From: Pseudomonadota bacterium
GTDB taxonomy: Bacteria; Desulfobacterota; Desulfobulbia; Desulfobulbales; Desulfurivibrionaceae
Direction of reading: 5' to 3'
Length of the DNA stretch: 64,000 bases
Assembly: GCA_018830485.1 (NCBI GenBank)
Contig: JAHJRQ010000016.1
Coordinates: forward strand, 1-64,000
The position numbers and the translations under genes are program-made. This document shows, one piece after another, positions 44,160 to 53,419 of the stretch. The notes under the pieces were generated by a model. It ran no database searches and was not told the origin of the DNA. It worked only from the letters and a program-made list of their open reading frames with translations. Each line of letters opens with the position of its first letter. The first letter of the stretch is position 1.

Positions 44160-44731
44160 GATGGGTCGGCTTCCCGTTTCAGTTGAAAGGCGATGGTAAA
44201 GGTGAAGTCCGTTTTTTTTGCGTCCGGGCTTCGGTCAAGATCGCGGAGCATGACATTGGTAAAGGGGGGGGTGTTGCCCAGCGCTTTGACAAAGGCGGGC
44301 AGCTCCCGATACTGGACAGCGGTGCCGACGATCTGGCCGCCATCCTTCTGAAAGGTAATTTTTTCGCAACGAACCGACGAGGGCATGGTCAAGGCAATGG
44401 CTGCAAGCATCCTGGAAAAATATTTTTTCCGTTCCTGGATGCTGGTGAGTTTTGCCGCCTGAACGCTCAACTGTTCCTTTTCCTCTTTCTGCTGGGTGAT
44501 GCTGCCGGTCAGTTGCGCAATCCTCGCCTGGGTCGCGGTTATCTCCCCGGCCCGTTGCTGGGCCGCGGCAATGTCTCGGTTCAGCGAGCGGATCTGGGTT
44601 TTGAGGATCCGGTCGTTTGCGGCAAGAAAGAGGATAACCAGAGCGAGAAGAATTCCCACCACGGGCAGGGTTGCTTTCCTGATTCTTTCATCAAGGGGCA
44701 GTTGGGGAACCAGGTTGATCCGTTCAAGCAT
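44156..44731 (-). CDS. PilN-like inner-membrane protein
   Basis: A 191-residue bitopic protein. The cytoplasmic N-terminus MLERINLVPQLPLDERIRK carries the INLVP motif that binds the PilM-like partner. One membrane segment (about 24-42), then a coiled coil (45-95) and a small beta/alpha domain (about 100-190). This is the PilN layout. The PilM-like gene lies three bases upstream and the PilO-like gene overlaps by four bases. Confidence 0.85.
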   Translation of the reverse strand: MLERINLVPQLPLDERIRKATLPVVGILLALVILFLAANDRILKTQIRSLNRDIAAAQQRAGEITATQARIAQLTGSITQQKEEKEQLSVQAAKLTSIQERKKYFSRMLAAIALTMPSSVRCEKITFQKDGGQIVGTAVQYRELPAFVKALGNTPPFTNVMLRDLDRSPDAKKTDFTFTIAFQLKREADPS

Positions 44732-44734
44732 GGC

Positions 44735-45865
44735 TCACCACCTCGCGCCTGTTCCCAGGGCCAGGACATGCAGCAGGGGGGAGCAGTCCGGTCCTCCGGT
44801 GGTGGCGGTCAAGGATTTGCACTGGGCGCCGAGGAGGTTGTTGCTGCTCTCCAGCAGCTCCTGCCAGAAGGAATCGGCTCCACCGATAAAGATATTTCTG
44901 ACGGCGGCGCCTTTTTGAATCGAGGCGTAATAATCGCGGGTGCGCAAAATCTCCAGGGGAATTCTATGCAGATAATCCGGCCAGGAGGCGCTGTCCGTCG
45001 CCTCGAACAACCCTTCCTCGGGTGAGGCGGCGAAGTCGGCGCTGGCCGCCGCCGGTGGTTCGTCGCCGGACCCGGAACCTTCCTTGGATGCGAGAATGGA
45101 GAAATCGGCAAGAATGGAGGCGGTGTCGACCTGTTCATCAAAATGCGGGCGGTCTTCGTCGAGTATGAGCAAGTCGTCGGCAAGCTCCGGCAACGCTGTT
45201 GAAGCAGGAAGCTCGATGTCCATCGCCGGTCGAAGGGTTACTTCCCCTTGGGGCTGCTGGGCTTTGACCGTGCGGATGAGGGGGAGCTTGCCCTTTTCAT
45301 AGACCGCAAGGGAAAGGCTGTCTTGCCAGAGCAAGACGCAGAGGGCAGCCTCATTTGGGGGCAGCATTTTTTCCTGGAAAAGAAAGGTGAAGGCAGCAAA
45401 GATATCCGGTTCAAAAAAAGAAAATTTGATCTGTTTTCTGGTGAATTCCCGGCGAATCTTGTGGAACACCCCGGCAGGGAAAAGGTAGACCGTCACCTGG
45501 AGCCGATCCTTGAGCCGGCCGGTGATCTGCCAGTCGTAAATGAATTCATTAAGCGGTTTGTGCAGGGCCTTGGCAAGATGGTAGGGCAAGGCCTTGCCCA
45601 CGGCGCCGTCGGGCATTACCGGGATGCTGGCGGTGATCACCTCGAAAAAGCTGAGCGGCAGGGACAGGGAGACCAGGCCATGGAGATTGCCAACCCCGGC
45701 GAGCAATCGGGGAATGGTGACATCCGCGGTAATGGCGCTGTCGGTTTTGGCAAGGATATGCAACTGGGCCGTGCCTGACGGCCCAGTTGACACCTCCGCC
45801 AGCATGGTGCTCTGGCTGTCGCCGGTCAGGGCGAGATATCTTTTGGTGCTGAAGGGCAGCTTCAT
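44735..45865 (-). CDS. PilM/MshI-like actin-fold protein
   Basis: A 376-residue soluble protein with the general layout of PilM/MshI: actin-like fold, ending with a C-terminal ring region HVLALGTGARW. The N-terminus MKLPFSTKRYLALTGDSQS has only a weak phosphate-loop motif, so nucleotide binding is doubtful. Residues about 240-310 form an acidic, low-complexity insertion (LPELADDLLILDEDRPHFDEQ, EGSGSGDEPPAAASADFAA), not usual in PilM. It probably binds the INLVP motif of the PilN-like protein. Identity comes mainly from position. Confidence 0.7.
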   Translation of the reverse strand: MKLPFSTKRYLALTGDSQSTMLAEVSTGPSGTAQLHILAKTDSAITADVTIPRLLAGVGNLHGLVSLSLPLSFFEVITASIPVMPDGAVGKALPYHLAKALHKPLNEFIYDWQITGRLKDRLQVTVYLFPAGVFHKIRREFTRKQIKFSFFEPDIFAAFTFLFQEKMLPPNEAALCVLLWQDSLSLAVYEKGKLPLIRTVKAQQPQGEVTLRPAMDIELPASTALPELADDLLILDEDRPHFDEQVDTASILADFSILASKEGSGSGDEPPAAASADFAASPEEGLFEATDSASWPDYLHRIPLEILRTRDYYASIQKGAAVRNIFIGGADSFWQELLESSNNLLGAQCKSLTATTGGPDCSPLLHVLALGTGARW

Positions 45866-45890
45866 AAAAAAGATGGTCTCATCCTCGTTG

Positions 45891-46595
45891 TCATTGCGAT
45901 TGCGGTCCCGGCAGGGGTTCGGTTGCCCCAGCGAACAGGGAAGCCACCCATTGGTCGTCAAAAAAACCCATCTGCCCGAGAAGATCGAGATTCTTGCGGA
46001 GCAGGGGGTGGTTTGGCGCCAGTCCGTGGGCTTCGGTGAAAAGCCTTTTGGCCGGGGCGCGGAGCCCCAGCTCGGCCAGGGCCACCGCCATGTTGATCAG
46101 CGCTTCCGGTCTTTCCGGATGCTGTTTGCGCGCCTGCTCGAGATAATAGATCCCTGGCCAATGCTGATTTTCTTGAATCAGGGCGATTCCCTTGTCGTTG
46201 AGTTGCAGGTAGGGGCCGCTGCCGGTTAAGGTCGTCGTGGGCGCGGGTGAAACCGGCACCTCCGCGGGCATCCTGGCGGAGACCTCCGGCCGGGGGGGGA
46301 TTTGCTCGACGGGCTGGCCGGGGGTCAGCGCCGGAGCAGCAGCGTCAGTGGCGGCAGCGTTAAGGCCGGTGTCCGGCTTGGCATCCTTGCGCTTTGGTCC
46401 GGCAATAAACAGGAGCAAGGCAAGGGTGAGCATGCAGAAGAGGCCCAGCAGAACAAGCCGGAGTATCCTGCTTTTGCTTGCGGTCGGGCTGGCTCCCGCC
46501 GCAGGCGCTGGTTTTTTTGGGGGGAAAACCCCCTGTTCACCGATGCGGATTTTTTCCAGGGTATTGTAAAGTCTGCTCACGCGTCTGCTTACCAC
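45891..46595 (-). CDS. TPR-containing inner-membrane protein (MshN-like)
   Basis: A 234-residue bitopic protein. Cytoplasmic N-terminus about 45 residues, one membrane segment near 46-65 (LVLLGLFCMLTLALLLFIAG), a Pro/Ala/Thr linker (70-125), then two to three TPR units (LQLNDKGIALIQENQHWPGI, about 130-215). This is the MshN layout; the protein links inner-membrane parts with the secretin in MSHA loci. GTG 46595 overlaps the pilin stop by seven bases; GTG 46580 is an alternative. Confidence 0.75.
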   Translation of the reverse strand: MVSRRVSRLYNTLEKIRIGEQGVFPPKKPAPAAGASPTASKSRILRLVLLGLFCMLTLALLLFIAGPKRKDAKPDTGLNAAATDAAAPALTPGQPVEQIPPRPEVSARMPAEVPVSPAPTTTLTGSGPYLQLNDKGIALIQENQHWPGIYYLEQARKQHPERPEALINMAVALAELGLRAPAKRLFTEAHGLAPNHPLLRKNLDLLGQMGFFDDQWVASLFAGATEPLPGPQSQ

Positions 46596-47185
46596 TCGGA
46601 AGGTCGTTTGTCGGCGGAATCCACATTGTCGGTGAGCGGCCGGTCGTCGTTCACATAGAAGATGGCGTCCACCCCTCGGCCATTGACATCGCGCTCATTG
46701 CCCGGATAATAGGCCCATCCCGCAGACTCATCCGCCAGCCTGGGGTTTGCCAGGGCATCGGTCATGCTTTTTCCTGAAACCCCGGAAGGGCTGGCGTACA
46801 TGCCTGGCGGCTGGTCCGGCAGGTTGCAGAGCGGCAAGGCCAGGTTCTGTTCGGTGGAGTAAAAATCGCTGCGGACAATGCGGAGTCCTATCAAGGCAGC
46901 GGGGCGGGTGTTGAGGCGCAGTTCGTTGAACTGCAGCTCTTCCAGGGTGGGCCAGTCGGGATTGTCGCCGTCCGTACCGGTGTTGACCCCGGAGGCCAGG
47001 ATCTTGGCGTGGGCCAGTTCTATGCCGCCACGGATGGCGGCGAGCTTGCCCTTGACCACCGCGATCTTCGCTTCTTTCTGGATATTGAGATAATAGGGGA
47101 TTGCCGTGGCGGAAATGAGCCCCAGGAGAATGATGACGATGATGAGCTCGATGAGGGTAAAGCCTTTGTTGTCAAGTCTCAGCAA
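46589..47185 (-). CDS. Prepilin with large soluble domain, TTG start
   Basis: A 198-residue prepilin. Leader LLRLDNKG is followed by FTLIELIIVIILLGLISATAIPYYLNIQKEAK, Glu5 present. The soluble domain has two cysteines at most and a GspG/minor-pilin type pattern (GWAYYPGNERDVNGRGVDAIFYV near the end). No ATG is near the leader; AGGAGG lies eight bases before a TTG at 47185, which I take as the start. Upstream is a good promoter. It heads the operon of machine genes. Whether it is a minor pilin (MshB-like) or a second major pilin is open. Confidence 0.85.
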   Translation of the reverse strand: MLRLDNKGFTLIELIIVIILLGLISATAIPYYLNIQKEAKIAVVKGKLAAIRGGIELAHAKILASGVNTGTDGDNPDWPTLEELQFNELRLNTRPAALIGLRIVRSDFYSTEQNLALPLCNLPDQPPGMYASPSGVSGKSMTDALANPRLADESAGWAYYPGNERDVNGRGVDAIFYVNDDRPLTDNVDSADKRPSEW

Positions 47186-47478
47186 TGGAAAACCTCCTGT
47201 GCCGCGTATCTGTTCAGGGGACAATATTGCTTCATGCCGACTTTTTACAAGGATATCACTTTTTTATAGCACATATCCCTCTAAGGTCAAAGGAATAACC
47301 CATTGTTTTATTGGGGAAAAATAAAAAACGCTATCTTTCAAGGCTGAAAGGGCGGCTGTCGTTGATTTGTATTTTGATAAAACTTAATGTTTCTCAATTG
47401 TTATGGGTTGTATGGGACTAAGTATCATGGTGGAGAAATACAAACAATGGGGAGGGCTCTGTATTTTAGCGAAGACGA
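47186..47478. other. AT-rich intergenic region before the second pilus operon
   Basis: This 293-base gap separates the minor-pilin operon from the machine operon. It is distinctly richer in A+T than the genes around. It holds the promoter at 47263-47290 and no plausible gene. A hairpin for the upstream operon was not obvious. Confidence 0.6.
47263..47290 (-). promoter_or_regulatory. Promoter of the prepilin-machine operon
   Basis: On the minus strand TTGACC (47290-47285), 16-base spacer, TATAAA (47268-47263). Transcription would start about 70 bases before the TTG start of the prepilin. Confidence 0.65.
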
Positions 47479-47865
47479 TTACAGGATGTAATGCGCCTCC
47501 ACCGTGCGGCTGACTCCCGTGCCGTGAAAGCCGCGCACCTGAATGGTTACGGTTGTCCCTGGAGCAGTGAAGGAAAATGGTGGACCACCCGCCGGAAATT
47601 CGGTTGTTATTCCCCCCACCAGAGGCGTTACCGGGGCAGCGATTCCTCCGCCGCCGTCATCCCCCAGGATATTCAGCCGCATCACGGATTCGGCGCTGTA
47701 CAGGGATTGGGCCCAGAGGTAATCCTCCGCCGAGGACGTCTGGGTGGTCACGGTGTACCGGGCGATCAGCAATCCGAACAGGGCAAGGATGACAATGGCG
47801 AATATCGCTGTGATCAGGGCGATGCCGCAGTGGTTGGCAAGGGGGGCAAGATATTTATGGCACAT
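47479..47865 (-). CDS. MshP/PilX-like minor pilin protein
   Basis: A 128-residue protein with one N-terminal membrane helix, CGIALITAIFAIVILALFGLLIARY (about 13-37), of the PilX/MshP kind: no canonical GFTLIE leader but the same position. The soluble part has VTTQTSSAEDYLWAQSLYSAESVMRLNIL, typical of this family (helix spanning 38-66). The start at 47865 overlaps the preceding gene by 11 bases. It is the last gene of the minor-pilin operon. Confidence 0.8.
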   Translation of the reverse strand: MCHKYLAPLANHCGIALITAIFAIVILALFGLLIARYTVTTQTSSAEDYLWAQSLYSAESVMRLNILGDDGGGGIAAPVTPLVGGITTEFPAGGPPFSFTAPGTTVTIQVRGFHGTGVSRTVEAHYIL

Positions 47866-48622
47866 TGCGGATCTGGACCTCCTTGTGGAAGTTGACGGTT
47901 TCTCCGTTGCGCGCGATGGCGAAATGGATGGACACCACGCTGTTCCGGGTTGAATTGCCAGGGGTGTAAGTGAAATAGGGCAGGCCGTTGCTGGGCACGA
48001 TATTCTGGGCCAGTGGTTGCGGGTTGCCAAAAGCCCCCACAGGAGCGCCCGCATTGACCGTGGCGGTGGAGCGGGACAGGGTGGAGCCGGCAACAGAAAA
48101 ACGCACGGCATCGGGGCGCACGGCAAAGAAGCGTTGATACGGAGAAGGCGCTCCGATATTTCTGTCCAGGGTCATGGGGTTGGCTCCGTTGCTGGTCACG
48201 CTGTACGTTCTGCTCCCGTTGTTGAAGATGGCCCACTCTGTATTGTAAATGGAAACCAGGGTGCCGATGGGCAGCCAGGCAGCCCGGTCGGTGATGGTGG
48301 CGCCGCCGCTGGGGTGTGCTTCCGTGTACTGGCCGAAGACTCCGGCCATGGTGTTTTCATCGATTACCCCGAAGCTGACAGTGTCCCCGGCGATTGCGAC
48401 ATCAACAGCATTGGGCACGGCGATATGGATTTCCCGCTCCATCCGTACCATGGCGGATTTGCCCTCTTCGTACATCTCCATGCGGACATCGGCGGCAAAA
48501 AAGCCACGGAATGCCTCGCTGATGAATCCGGCGCCCATGGCCCCGAGGATGCCGAGCAGTACGACGACGATGATCAATTCGATCAGGGTGAAGCCTTGCT
48601 GTTTGTTTCTGCGTCGGCCCAT
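47855..48622 (-). CDS. MshO-like minor pilin
   Basis: A 255-residue prepilin. Leader MGRRRNKQQG, then FTLIELIIVVVLLGILGAMGAGFISEAFRGFF, with Glu5. The soluble domain begins with AADVRMEMYEEGKSAMVRMEREIHIAVPNAVDV, a pattern of PilW/MshO proteins. A single start at 48622 fits the leader. It belongs to the four-gene minor-pilin block. Confidence 0.85.
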   Translation of the reverse strand: MGRRRNKQQGFTLIELIIVVVLLGILGAMGAGFISEAFRGFFAADVRMEMYEEGKSAMVRMEREIHIAVPNAVDVAIAGDTVSFGVIDENTMAGVFGQYTEAHPSGGATITDRAAWLPIGTLVSIYNTEWAIFNNGSRTYSVTSNGANPMTLDRNIGAPSPYQRFFAVRPDAVRFSVAGSTLSRSTATVNAGAPVGAFGNPQPLAQNIVPSNGLPYFTYTPGNSTRNSVVSIHFAIARNGETVNFHKEVQIRNVP

Positions 48623-48638
48623 GTCTTGTATCTGTATC

Positions 48639-49214
48639 CTAAAAATTGCAGGCAACAGCCACGAAGTTAAAGATTTCCCCGAGGGGCGAGGTGATGCGCA
48701 CAACCACCAGTTTGGTGTCGGTGGTTCCAGCGGCCGCCGGGGTATTTTCGTCGATGGGGTTTGCCGTGCTGGCAATGTATCGAACCGTTACCTGGCGGCG
48801 GTAGCCGGGAAGGTTGAAGGTATTGTTGTTTTGATCCGTGAAGTTGTCAATTTCCGGGGGCATGCTGTTGTAGTCGTCCACATCATCGTAGGTCGTTCTG
48901 TCCTCGCCGGCATCAACACCGAGGGCTGGGACCGGCACAACCGTGCCGCGAGCCGATTCGGCGGTATTGAGCGGGCCGCCGCCCATGGGGGTGTTTTCAT
49001 CCCAGCGCTTGGCCATGATTTCGTCCATCATGGCCTGGCCGAGAGAGATGGCGCGTTCCCGGATCACCGGGTCGGGACTATGAACAATGGCATTTAAAAA
49101 TGGCACCAGGATTCCGGCCACCGCGCCGAGAATGACGATGGTGATGACAATCTCGACCAGAGTGAAGCCGGCGTTTTGGCGCAGCGGTTTTTTTATGAAA
49201 ATCCTGGCTGACAT
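48639..49214 (-). CDS. MshD-like minor pilin
   Basis: A 191-residue prepilin. Leader MSARIFIKKPLRQNAG, then FTLVEIVITIVILGAVAGILVPFLNAIV, Glu5 present. The soluble part starts RERAISLGQAMMDEIMAKRWDENTP, a hallmark of MshD-type proteins, and is Asp-rich in the middle (DDVDDYNSMPPE), possibly calcium-binding. Start overlaps nothing; two bases separate it from the next pilin gene. Confidence 0.85.
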   Translation of the reverse strand: MSARIFIKKPLRQNAGFTLVEIVITIVILGAVAGILVPFLNAIVHSPDPVIRERAISLGQAMMDEIMAKRWDENTPMGGGPLNTAESARGTVVPVPALGVDAGEDRTTYDDVDDYNSMPPEIDNFTDQNNNTFNLPGYRRQVTVRYIASTANPIDENTPAAAGTTDTKLVVVRITSPLGEIFNFVAVACNF

Positions 49215-49216
49215 CT

Positions 49217-49714
49217 CTAGTTCACATACCCTGTTTCCGCACGTATCGTGATGTTCCGGTTGTTTGGCGCCGCACCGATAATGAAAATCGTTGCACCGGC
49301 AATTGGATTCCCCGCACCATCCAGCGGCTCCCCAAGACCGTTAAAATAGACAGGCCCGCCGGCAAGAGGGATGGCGCACGGAGGGGGATTTTCGGAGTTG
49401 AGGCATCTGTTGACATATTCGGCTTCTGCCTGTTCGCTTCCGTCGATACGTTGCAGGGTATAGCTGGAATCACCATTGACGGTAAGCCCCCAGGCTGCTG
49501 CGTTATTGGTGAACTGCCTGGTCATGGCCTTGTGCTGGGCATAGCGCAGCGCTCGCCTGAATTCCTTTGCCGCGGCGTCCTCTTCCATGCCGACGGGCCA
49601 TCGCACATAGACGGTTGCGGAAAGAATGGCGAGAATGACAATGATCATGACCAGCTCGATCAGGGTGAAGCCGCGCTGCCGGTGTGTTCTGTATGGGCAA
49701 GGAATCATGGTCAT
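49217..49714 (-). CDS. GspH/MshC-like minor pilin
   Basis: A 165-residue prepilin. Leader MTMIPCPYRTHRQRG, then FTLIELVMIIVILAILSATVYVRW, Glu5 present. The mature segment KEFRRALRYAQHKAMTRQ is the helical extension typical of GspH/FimT/MshC. Cys-containing C-terminal domain (CLNSENPPPC) could form a disulfide. Two bases after the MshQ-like gene's stop in the same operon. Confidence 0.85.
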   Translation of the reverse strand: MTMIPCPYRTHRQRGFTLIELVMIIVILAILSATVYVRWPVGMEEDAAAKEFRRALRYAQHKAMTRQFTNNAAAWGLTVNGDSSYTLQRIDGSEQAEAEYVNRCLNSENPPPCAIPLAGGPVYFNGLGEPLDGAGNPIAGATIFIIGAAPNNRNITIRAETGYVN

Positions 49715-49717
49715 GGC

Positions 49718-52700
49718 TCAGCGGATGATCTCCCGCCAGTGGATGATTCGGTCGTTGCCGCGATAGATGCCGAAATTGACCCGGCCTGTGGGATCGTCAT
49801 CGTAGTTGATTTCAGACCATCTGCCTTGCAGCCAGGGCAAGTTTGCCGAAACAGCCACGCAGACCGGCGCGGTGTTGAGCGCAGGTGGCGAACCAACGGA
49901 GGGGGTATCCGGTCCCAAATCGGCGCACACATCCACGCTGCCGACATATCTGCCGTCTCCGCCGTTTGGCCGGCTCAGGTACAGGCTGCCTCTGCCGTTG
50001 TTTACAGTGAGGATGGAGAGTCCGGCAGTGATATGGGTGCTGTTCATCTCATCAGGGGCGAGCTGCTGCTGGTAACCGCCGAAGCCGAAGTTGGCGGCAG
50101 CCAGGGTGGTGCAGCTGTCTTGGGAATTGATCGCCCACTGGCCGGCATTGTCGAGGAATTGCGTTAAAAACGGCAGCCGATGGTCTTCCGCTTCGGTGCC
50201 ATAGGCGTTTTGCACCACGAGACGGCCAAAGCGGAGCGGGGTCGCGGCGGCATGCACGGCAACCGCCGAACTCATGGTGACACCGTCCGTGTCGGTGGGC
50301 TGGGCGCTGACCGTGATATTCGCCGGGATCACCGGCGAGGCAGGACGGGTTGTCTGATGTCTGGCCGTAATTGCGGCTGTGCCATTGGTCCAGTTGCCGG
50401 TTGGCGCTGTGGCACTTGCCAAAAGCGCTGAAATCGGCCCGGGCGCACCAGGCAGTCCGGCTGCGGTGAAGGAGTAGTTGTTCCACGCGGTCAGGTCGAG
50501 TTTGGCGAATATCCCTCTGTAGTTCTGCGTTGCCGCATTTGCAGCATTGTGTGCGGAAAGGGCAAAGGCGGTGGAAAAGCCGTCCTGTCCGAAGTAGGTG
50601 AAATTTCCGGCGTCGCACCCTTCAATGATGATCCCAGGCGTGATGGCGAAATGATCAGGGATGAAGCGGCCGAAGGATACACCGGTCTTGTTGCCGATGG
50701 TGCAGCCGTACTTGCCTCCGGAAAGGGTGTCCGCGAGGGTTGCATCACCAGCGGGGCTGGAAACGCAGTCATTGGGTTGATCCACACTGGTGTAAGCATT
50801 GTCCCGGTAGGCGCCTGGGGCGAGGTAGAGATAGCCTGCCTCCGTGTAGCCGGCGTTGTCGCTGGGCGCCGGACTCTGGTTGGCGGTCAGCGATACGGGC
50901 GATAGTGTTCCTGCAGTGCCGCCGCTTTGTTGGATAGTGTCCTGACCGGGGTCCTGTGCGGTTAATTTGGTGGCATCCAGGGTCAGCGCGCCGGTGTACA
51001 TGTCGGCGGGCGCAGTCGAGGTCGTCGCGGTTACGGTGAAGGCGGCTCCAGCCTTGATAATGGGCAATGCGGCAGCGGAGGGAGGTGTGGCCGAGGCGGT
51101 GGTGGAGAGGGTTACCGCCCCGGGACGCATGGAAAAATTATCCATCGAGCAGCCGACCAGGGCAGGGCTCTGGTTGGTGTCCGTTACCCGGCAACGGATA
51201 TCCTGATATGCCTTGGCTACGGTTATAGGCGCCGAACTCTTGCGGCCCTGTTCCGTGGGCTGGTTTGCCTGGGTGAAAATCAGCGTCTGGCTGATCGCCG
51301 GACTGAGCGGGGTTCGGGCATTGCAGGCGGTGGTTCCCGAGCCGTCCACCAGCTCCACGGTGACGCTTTTATCGGCATCGGCGGCATAGGCGGTTTCCAC
51401 AGCGTCTGCCGTGCCGTCATTATTGGTGTCTTTCAGCGCCACCACATCGAAGCTGAAGGCGGCGCCGGCGAGCTTGGTAAAGAGATGCCCGGTCAGCGCA
51501 TCTGTACCGGCTTCCACGCAATTGAAGCCGGAGGGATTGCTGCAGGGAGAGAGGACAAGCGGCGGGTCTTCCAGCGCGCTTTCCACAATCTGGCCATCGG
51601 TGACGTTGATGTTGATTGTGCCGGCAACGGTATGCAACAGGCCGAAGATCGCCTGATATTCACCGTTGAACAGATAGGTGGCTATGCCGTCATCCGCCGT
51701 CCCGTTGTTGAGCACCCCGTAGCCGTTCAGCAGAGACCAATCCCCCCTGCCGGTGGAGGTGGAGAGGGTGATCTGGGTGGTGTTGTTGGGCATGACAACC
51801 TGCGCGTGCATGCTGCTGTGCGCCGTAATGGTTATCGGCGTTTCCTGGCAGGTCGTGCCGGTGGTGCTGTGGGAAATCGCGTAATGGTCCAGGCAGACCC
51901 CGGCCTGGTTCATGTCCCGCTGGATCAGCGCCAGCCCGCCTTCGTAGTTGTAGATCCGGAATTCGTCAAGCAGGCCGTTGGCGGAGCGGCCGGTGCCGTT
52001 TTGTCCTGTGAATCCGCTGCGATTGTCTCCCGCATAGAGTGTGCCGATTTGCGTGGAAAGCGTACCCGAGGTGGTGAAGGACGAGGTGGTTTGCAATGCA
52101 CTGTCCACATAGATTCGCATCCTGTCCTGATTGGCGCCGCCGAGCGCGTTGAAATTCCAGGAGATGGCGATGTGTTTCCAGGTCCCGGCTGCCACGGCAA
52201 TTGCACCGGTCTCTGCAACCCGGTTGCTTCCCAGGCTGTCGGTGATGACGAAGCGTAATCGTCCATTATTGCGTCGTACCAGGAAAAACCATTGGCCATT
52301 GACCACGGTGGCGTCGAGCAGTTGGGCATCCTGGGTGCCGCCGCCGGACCAGGCGGTGTTGCCCCGGTACCAGAAGGTGATGGTCCCGGCATTGCCCACG
52401 GTATTGGGGATGGAAATTCCGGTGTCGATGGCGTCTATGGCGTTGGTGTTGGCGTTTTGCGGGATATTCGCCCCCCGGCATACCCTGCCGTTGCTGGTGG
52501 TTTGCGCATTGCCGGCTCGTGTGCCGTGGCGGTTGTTGCCGCTGGTGTCCAGGACCTGTCCTGCCGCCGTGGTCCACGAGGTCTGTTCCATGCGATATTC
52601 CGCCACCGGACGTGGAATGTAGAATTTGATGGCGCTATTGTTTGCCGGAAAACCGACGGCCGGGATATCGTAATCGTTGGTGTCCGCCTGCCAGCCGATC

Positions 52701-53419
52701 TGGGCGTTGGTGTTCCCCGGCCCGGGAGTATCGGTGCCGTACTGGTAGATAAATTCGCCGTTCTCCTGCAGAATGATCTGGAGGTTGTAGCTGCCGCTGG
52801 CGGTGTTGGTGCCGGTCCATTCCGGCACATTGCTCCACGTTGCGACAAATTTTCGGTACGGGGCGGTGCCGATGGTGGCATAACTGACATAGCAGACTGA
52901 CCTGTCGGTGCACACCGTGTTGTACGTGTAGCCGGTTACGTCGGATTTGAGGGTCGGATCGAGATCGTTGCCGTAAATCCGCAAGGTGTAGTTCAGGCCT
53001 GCGTTTGGGTACGGCAATTGGGTAACAGGGCTGCCGTATCCGCAGGTGGTATTGTTGTTGAATTGTAGACGGCCGTTGCTCATGATGCGGACATCGGTAA
53101 AATTTCCCCCGCTGTACATGAAGGTGAAGCCGATGGGGATGTTGTCGCTCAAGGTGTCATCAAGGATGGGAGGATTCGTGCCGCAGGTCGGGCCGCCGTT
53201 GAATTTGTATGGCGTTGTGTTGTAGCCGATCTTGGTATGCGTGTCGGCATCTATCCAGTTGAACGGCACCGAGGTGTTTGCATAGGTGATGGCATGGGCG
53301 GATTCCGGCAAGCATGCGAAAACAATGGCGGCCAGGAAAACAGCGATCGCTGCCTTTTTGGGCAGCAGGTTGCGCCAATATGTCGGCGACGGAATGATGA
53401 GGGATTTCGATGGTTTCAT
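49718..53419 (-). CDS. mshQ: MshQ-like large surface protein (LamG + DUF6701)
   Basis: A 1233-residue exported protein. A long signal peptide (about 1-43, with FLAAIVFACLPESAHA) leads the mature chain. An N-terminal nidogen-like or PKD-free region (about 45-230) is followed by a LamG/concanavalin-type domain (about 275-450: GTITFWYRGNTAWSGGG, then KHIAISWNFNALGG). The C-terminal half from about 600 resembles DUF6701, seen in MshQ, with many aromatic and Asn residues. Such proteins are thought to sit at the pilus tip or cell surface. It is first in the operon, before the minor pilins; in Vibrio mshQ is last. ATG 53437 is an alternative start. Confidence 0.82.
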   Translation of the reverse strand: MKPSKSLIIPSPTYWRNLLPKKAAIAVFLAAIVFACLPESAHAITYANTSVPFNWIDADTHTKIGYNTTPYKFNGGPTCGTNPPILDDTLSDNIPIGFTFMYSGGNFTDVRIMSNGRLQFNNNTTCGYGSPVTQLPYPNAGLNYTLRIYGNDLDPTLKSDVTGYTYNTVCTDRSVCYVSYATIGTAPYRKFVATWSNVPEWTGTNTASGSYNLQIILQENGEFIYQYGTDTPGPGNTNAQIGWQADTNDYDIPAVGFPANNSAIKFYIPRPVAEYRMEQTSWTTAAGQVLDTSGNNRHGTRAGNAQTTSNGRVCRGANIPQNANTNAIDAIDTGISIPNTVGNAGTITFWYRGNTAWSGGGTQDAQLLDATVVNGQWFFLVRRNNGRLRFVITDSLGSNRVAETGAIAVAAGTWKHIAISWNFNALGGANQDRMRIYVDSALQTTSSFTTSGTLSTQIGTLYAGDNRSGFTGQNGTGRSANGLLDEFRIYNYEGGLALIQRDMNQAGVCLDHYAISHSTTGTTCQETPITITAHSSMHAQVVMPNNTTQITLSTSTGRGDWSLLNGYGVLNNGTADDGIATYLFNGEYQAIFGLLHTVAGTININVTDGQIVESALEDPPLVLSPCSNPSGFNCVEAGTDALTGHLFTKLAGAAFSFDVVALKDTNNDGTADAVETAYAADADKSVTVELVDGSGTTACNARTPLSPAISQTLIFTQANQPTEQGRKSSAPITVAKAYQDIRCRVTDTNQSPALVGCSMDNFSMRPGAVTLSTTASATPPSAAALPIIKAGAAFTVTATTSTAPADMYTGALTLDATKLTAQDPGQDTIQQSGGTAGTLSPVSLTANQSPAPSDNAGYTEAGYLYLAPGAYRDNAYTSVDQPNDCVSSPAGDATLADTLSGGKYGCTIGNKTGVSFGRFIPDHFAITPGIIIEGCDAGNFTYFGQDGFSTAFALSAHNAANAATQNYRGIFAKLDLTAWNNYSFTAAGLPGAPGPISALLASATAPTGNWTNGTAAITARHQTTRPASPVIPANITVSAQPTDTDGVTMSSAVAVHAAATPLRFGRLVVQNAYGTEAEDHRLPFLTQFLDNAGQWAINSQDSCTTLAAANFGFGGYQQQLAPDEMNSTHITAGLSILTVNNGRGSLYLSRPNGGDGRYVGSVDVCADLGPDTPSVGSPPALNTAPVCVAVSANLPWLQGRWSEINYDDDPTGRVNFGIYRGNDRIIHWREIIR

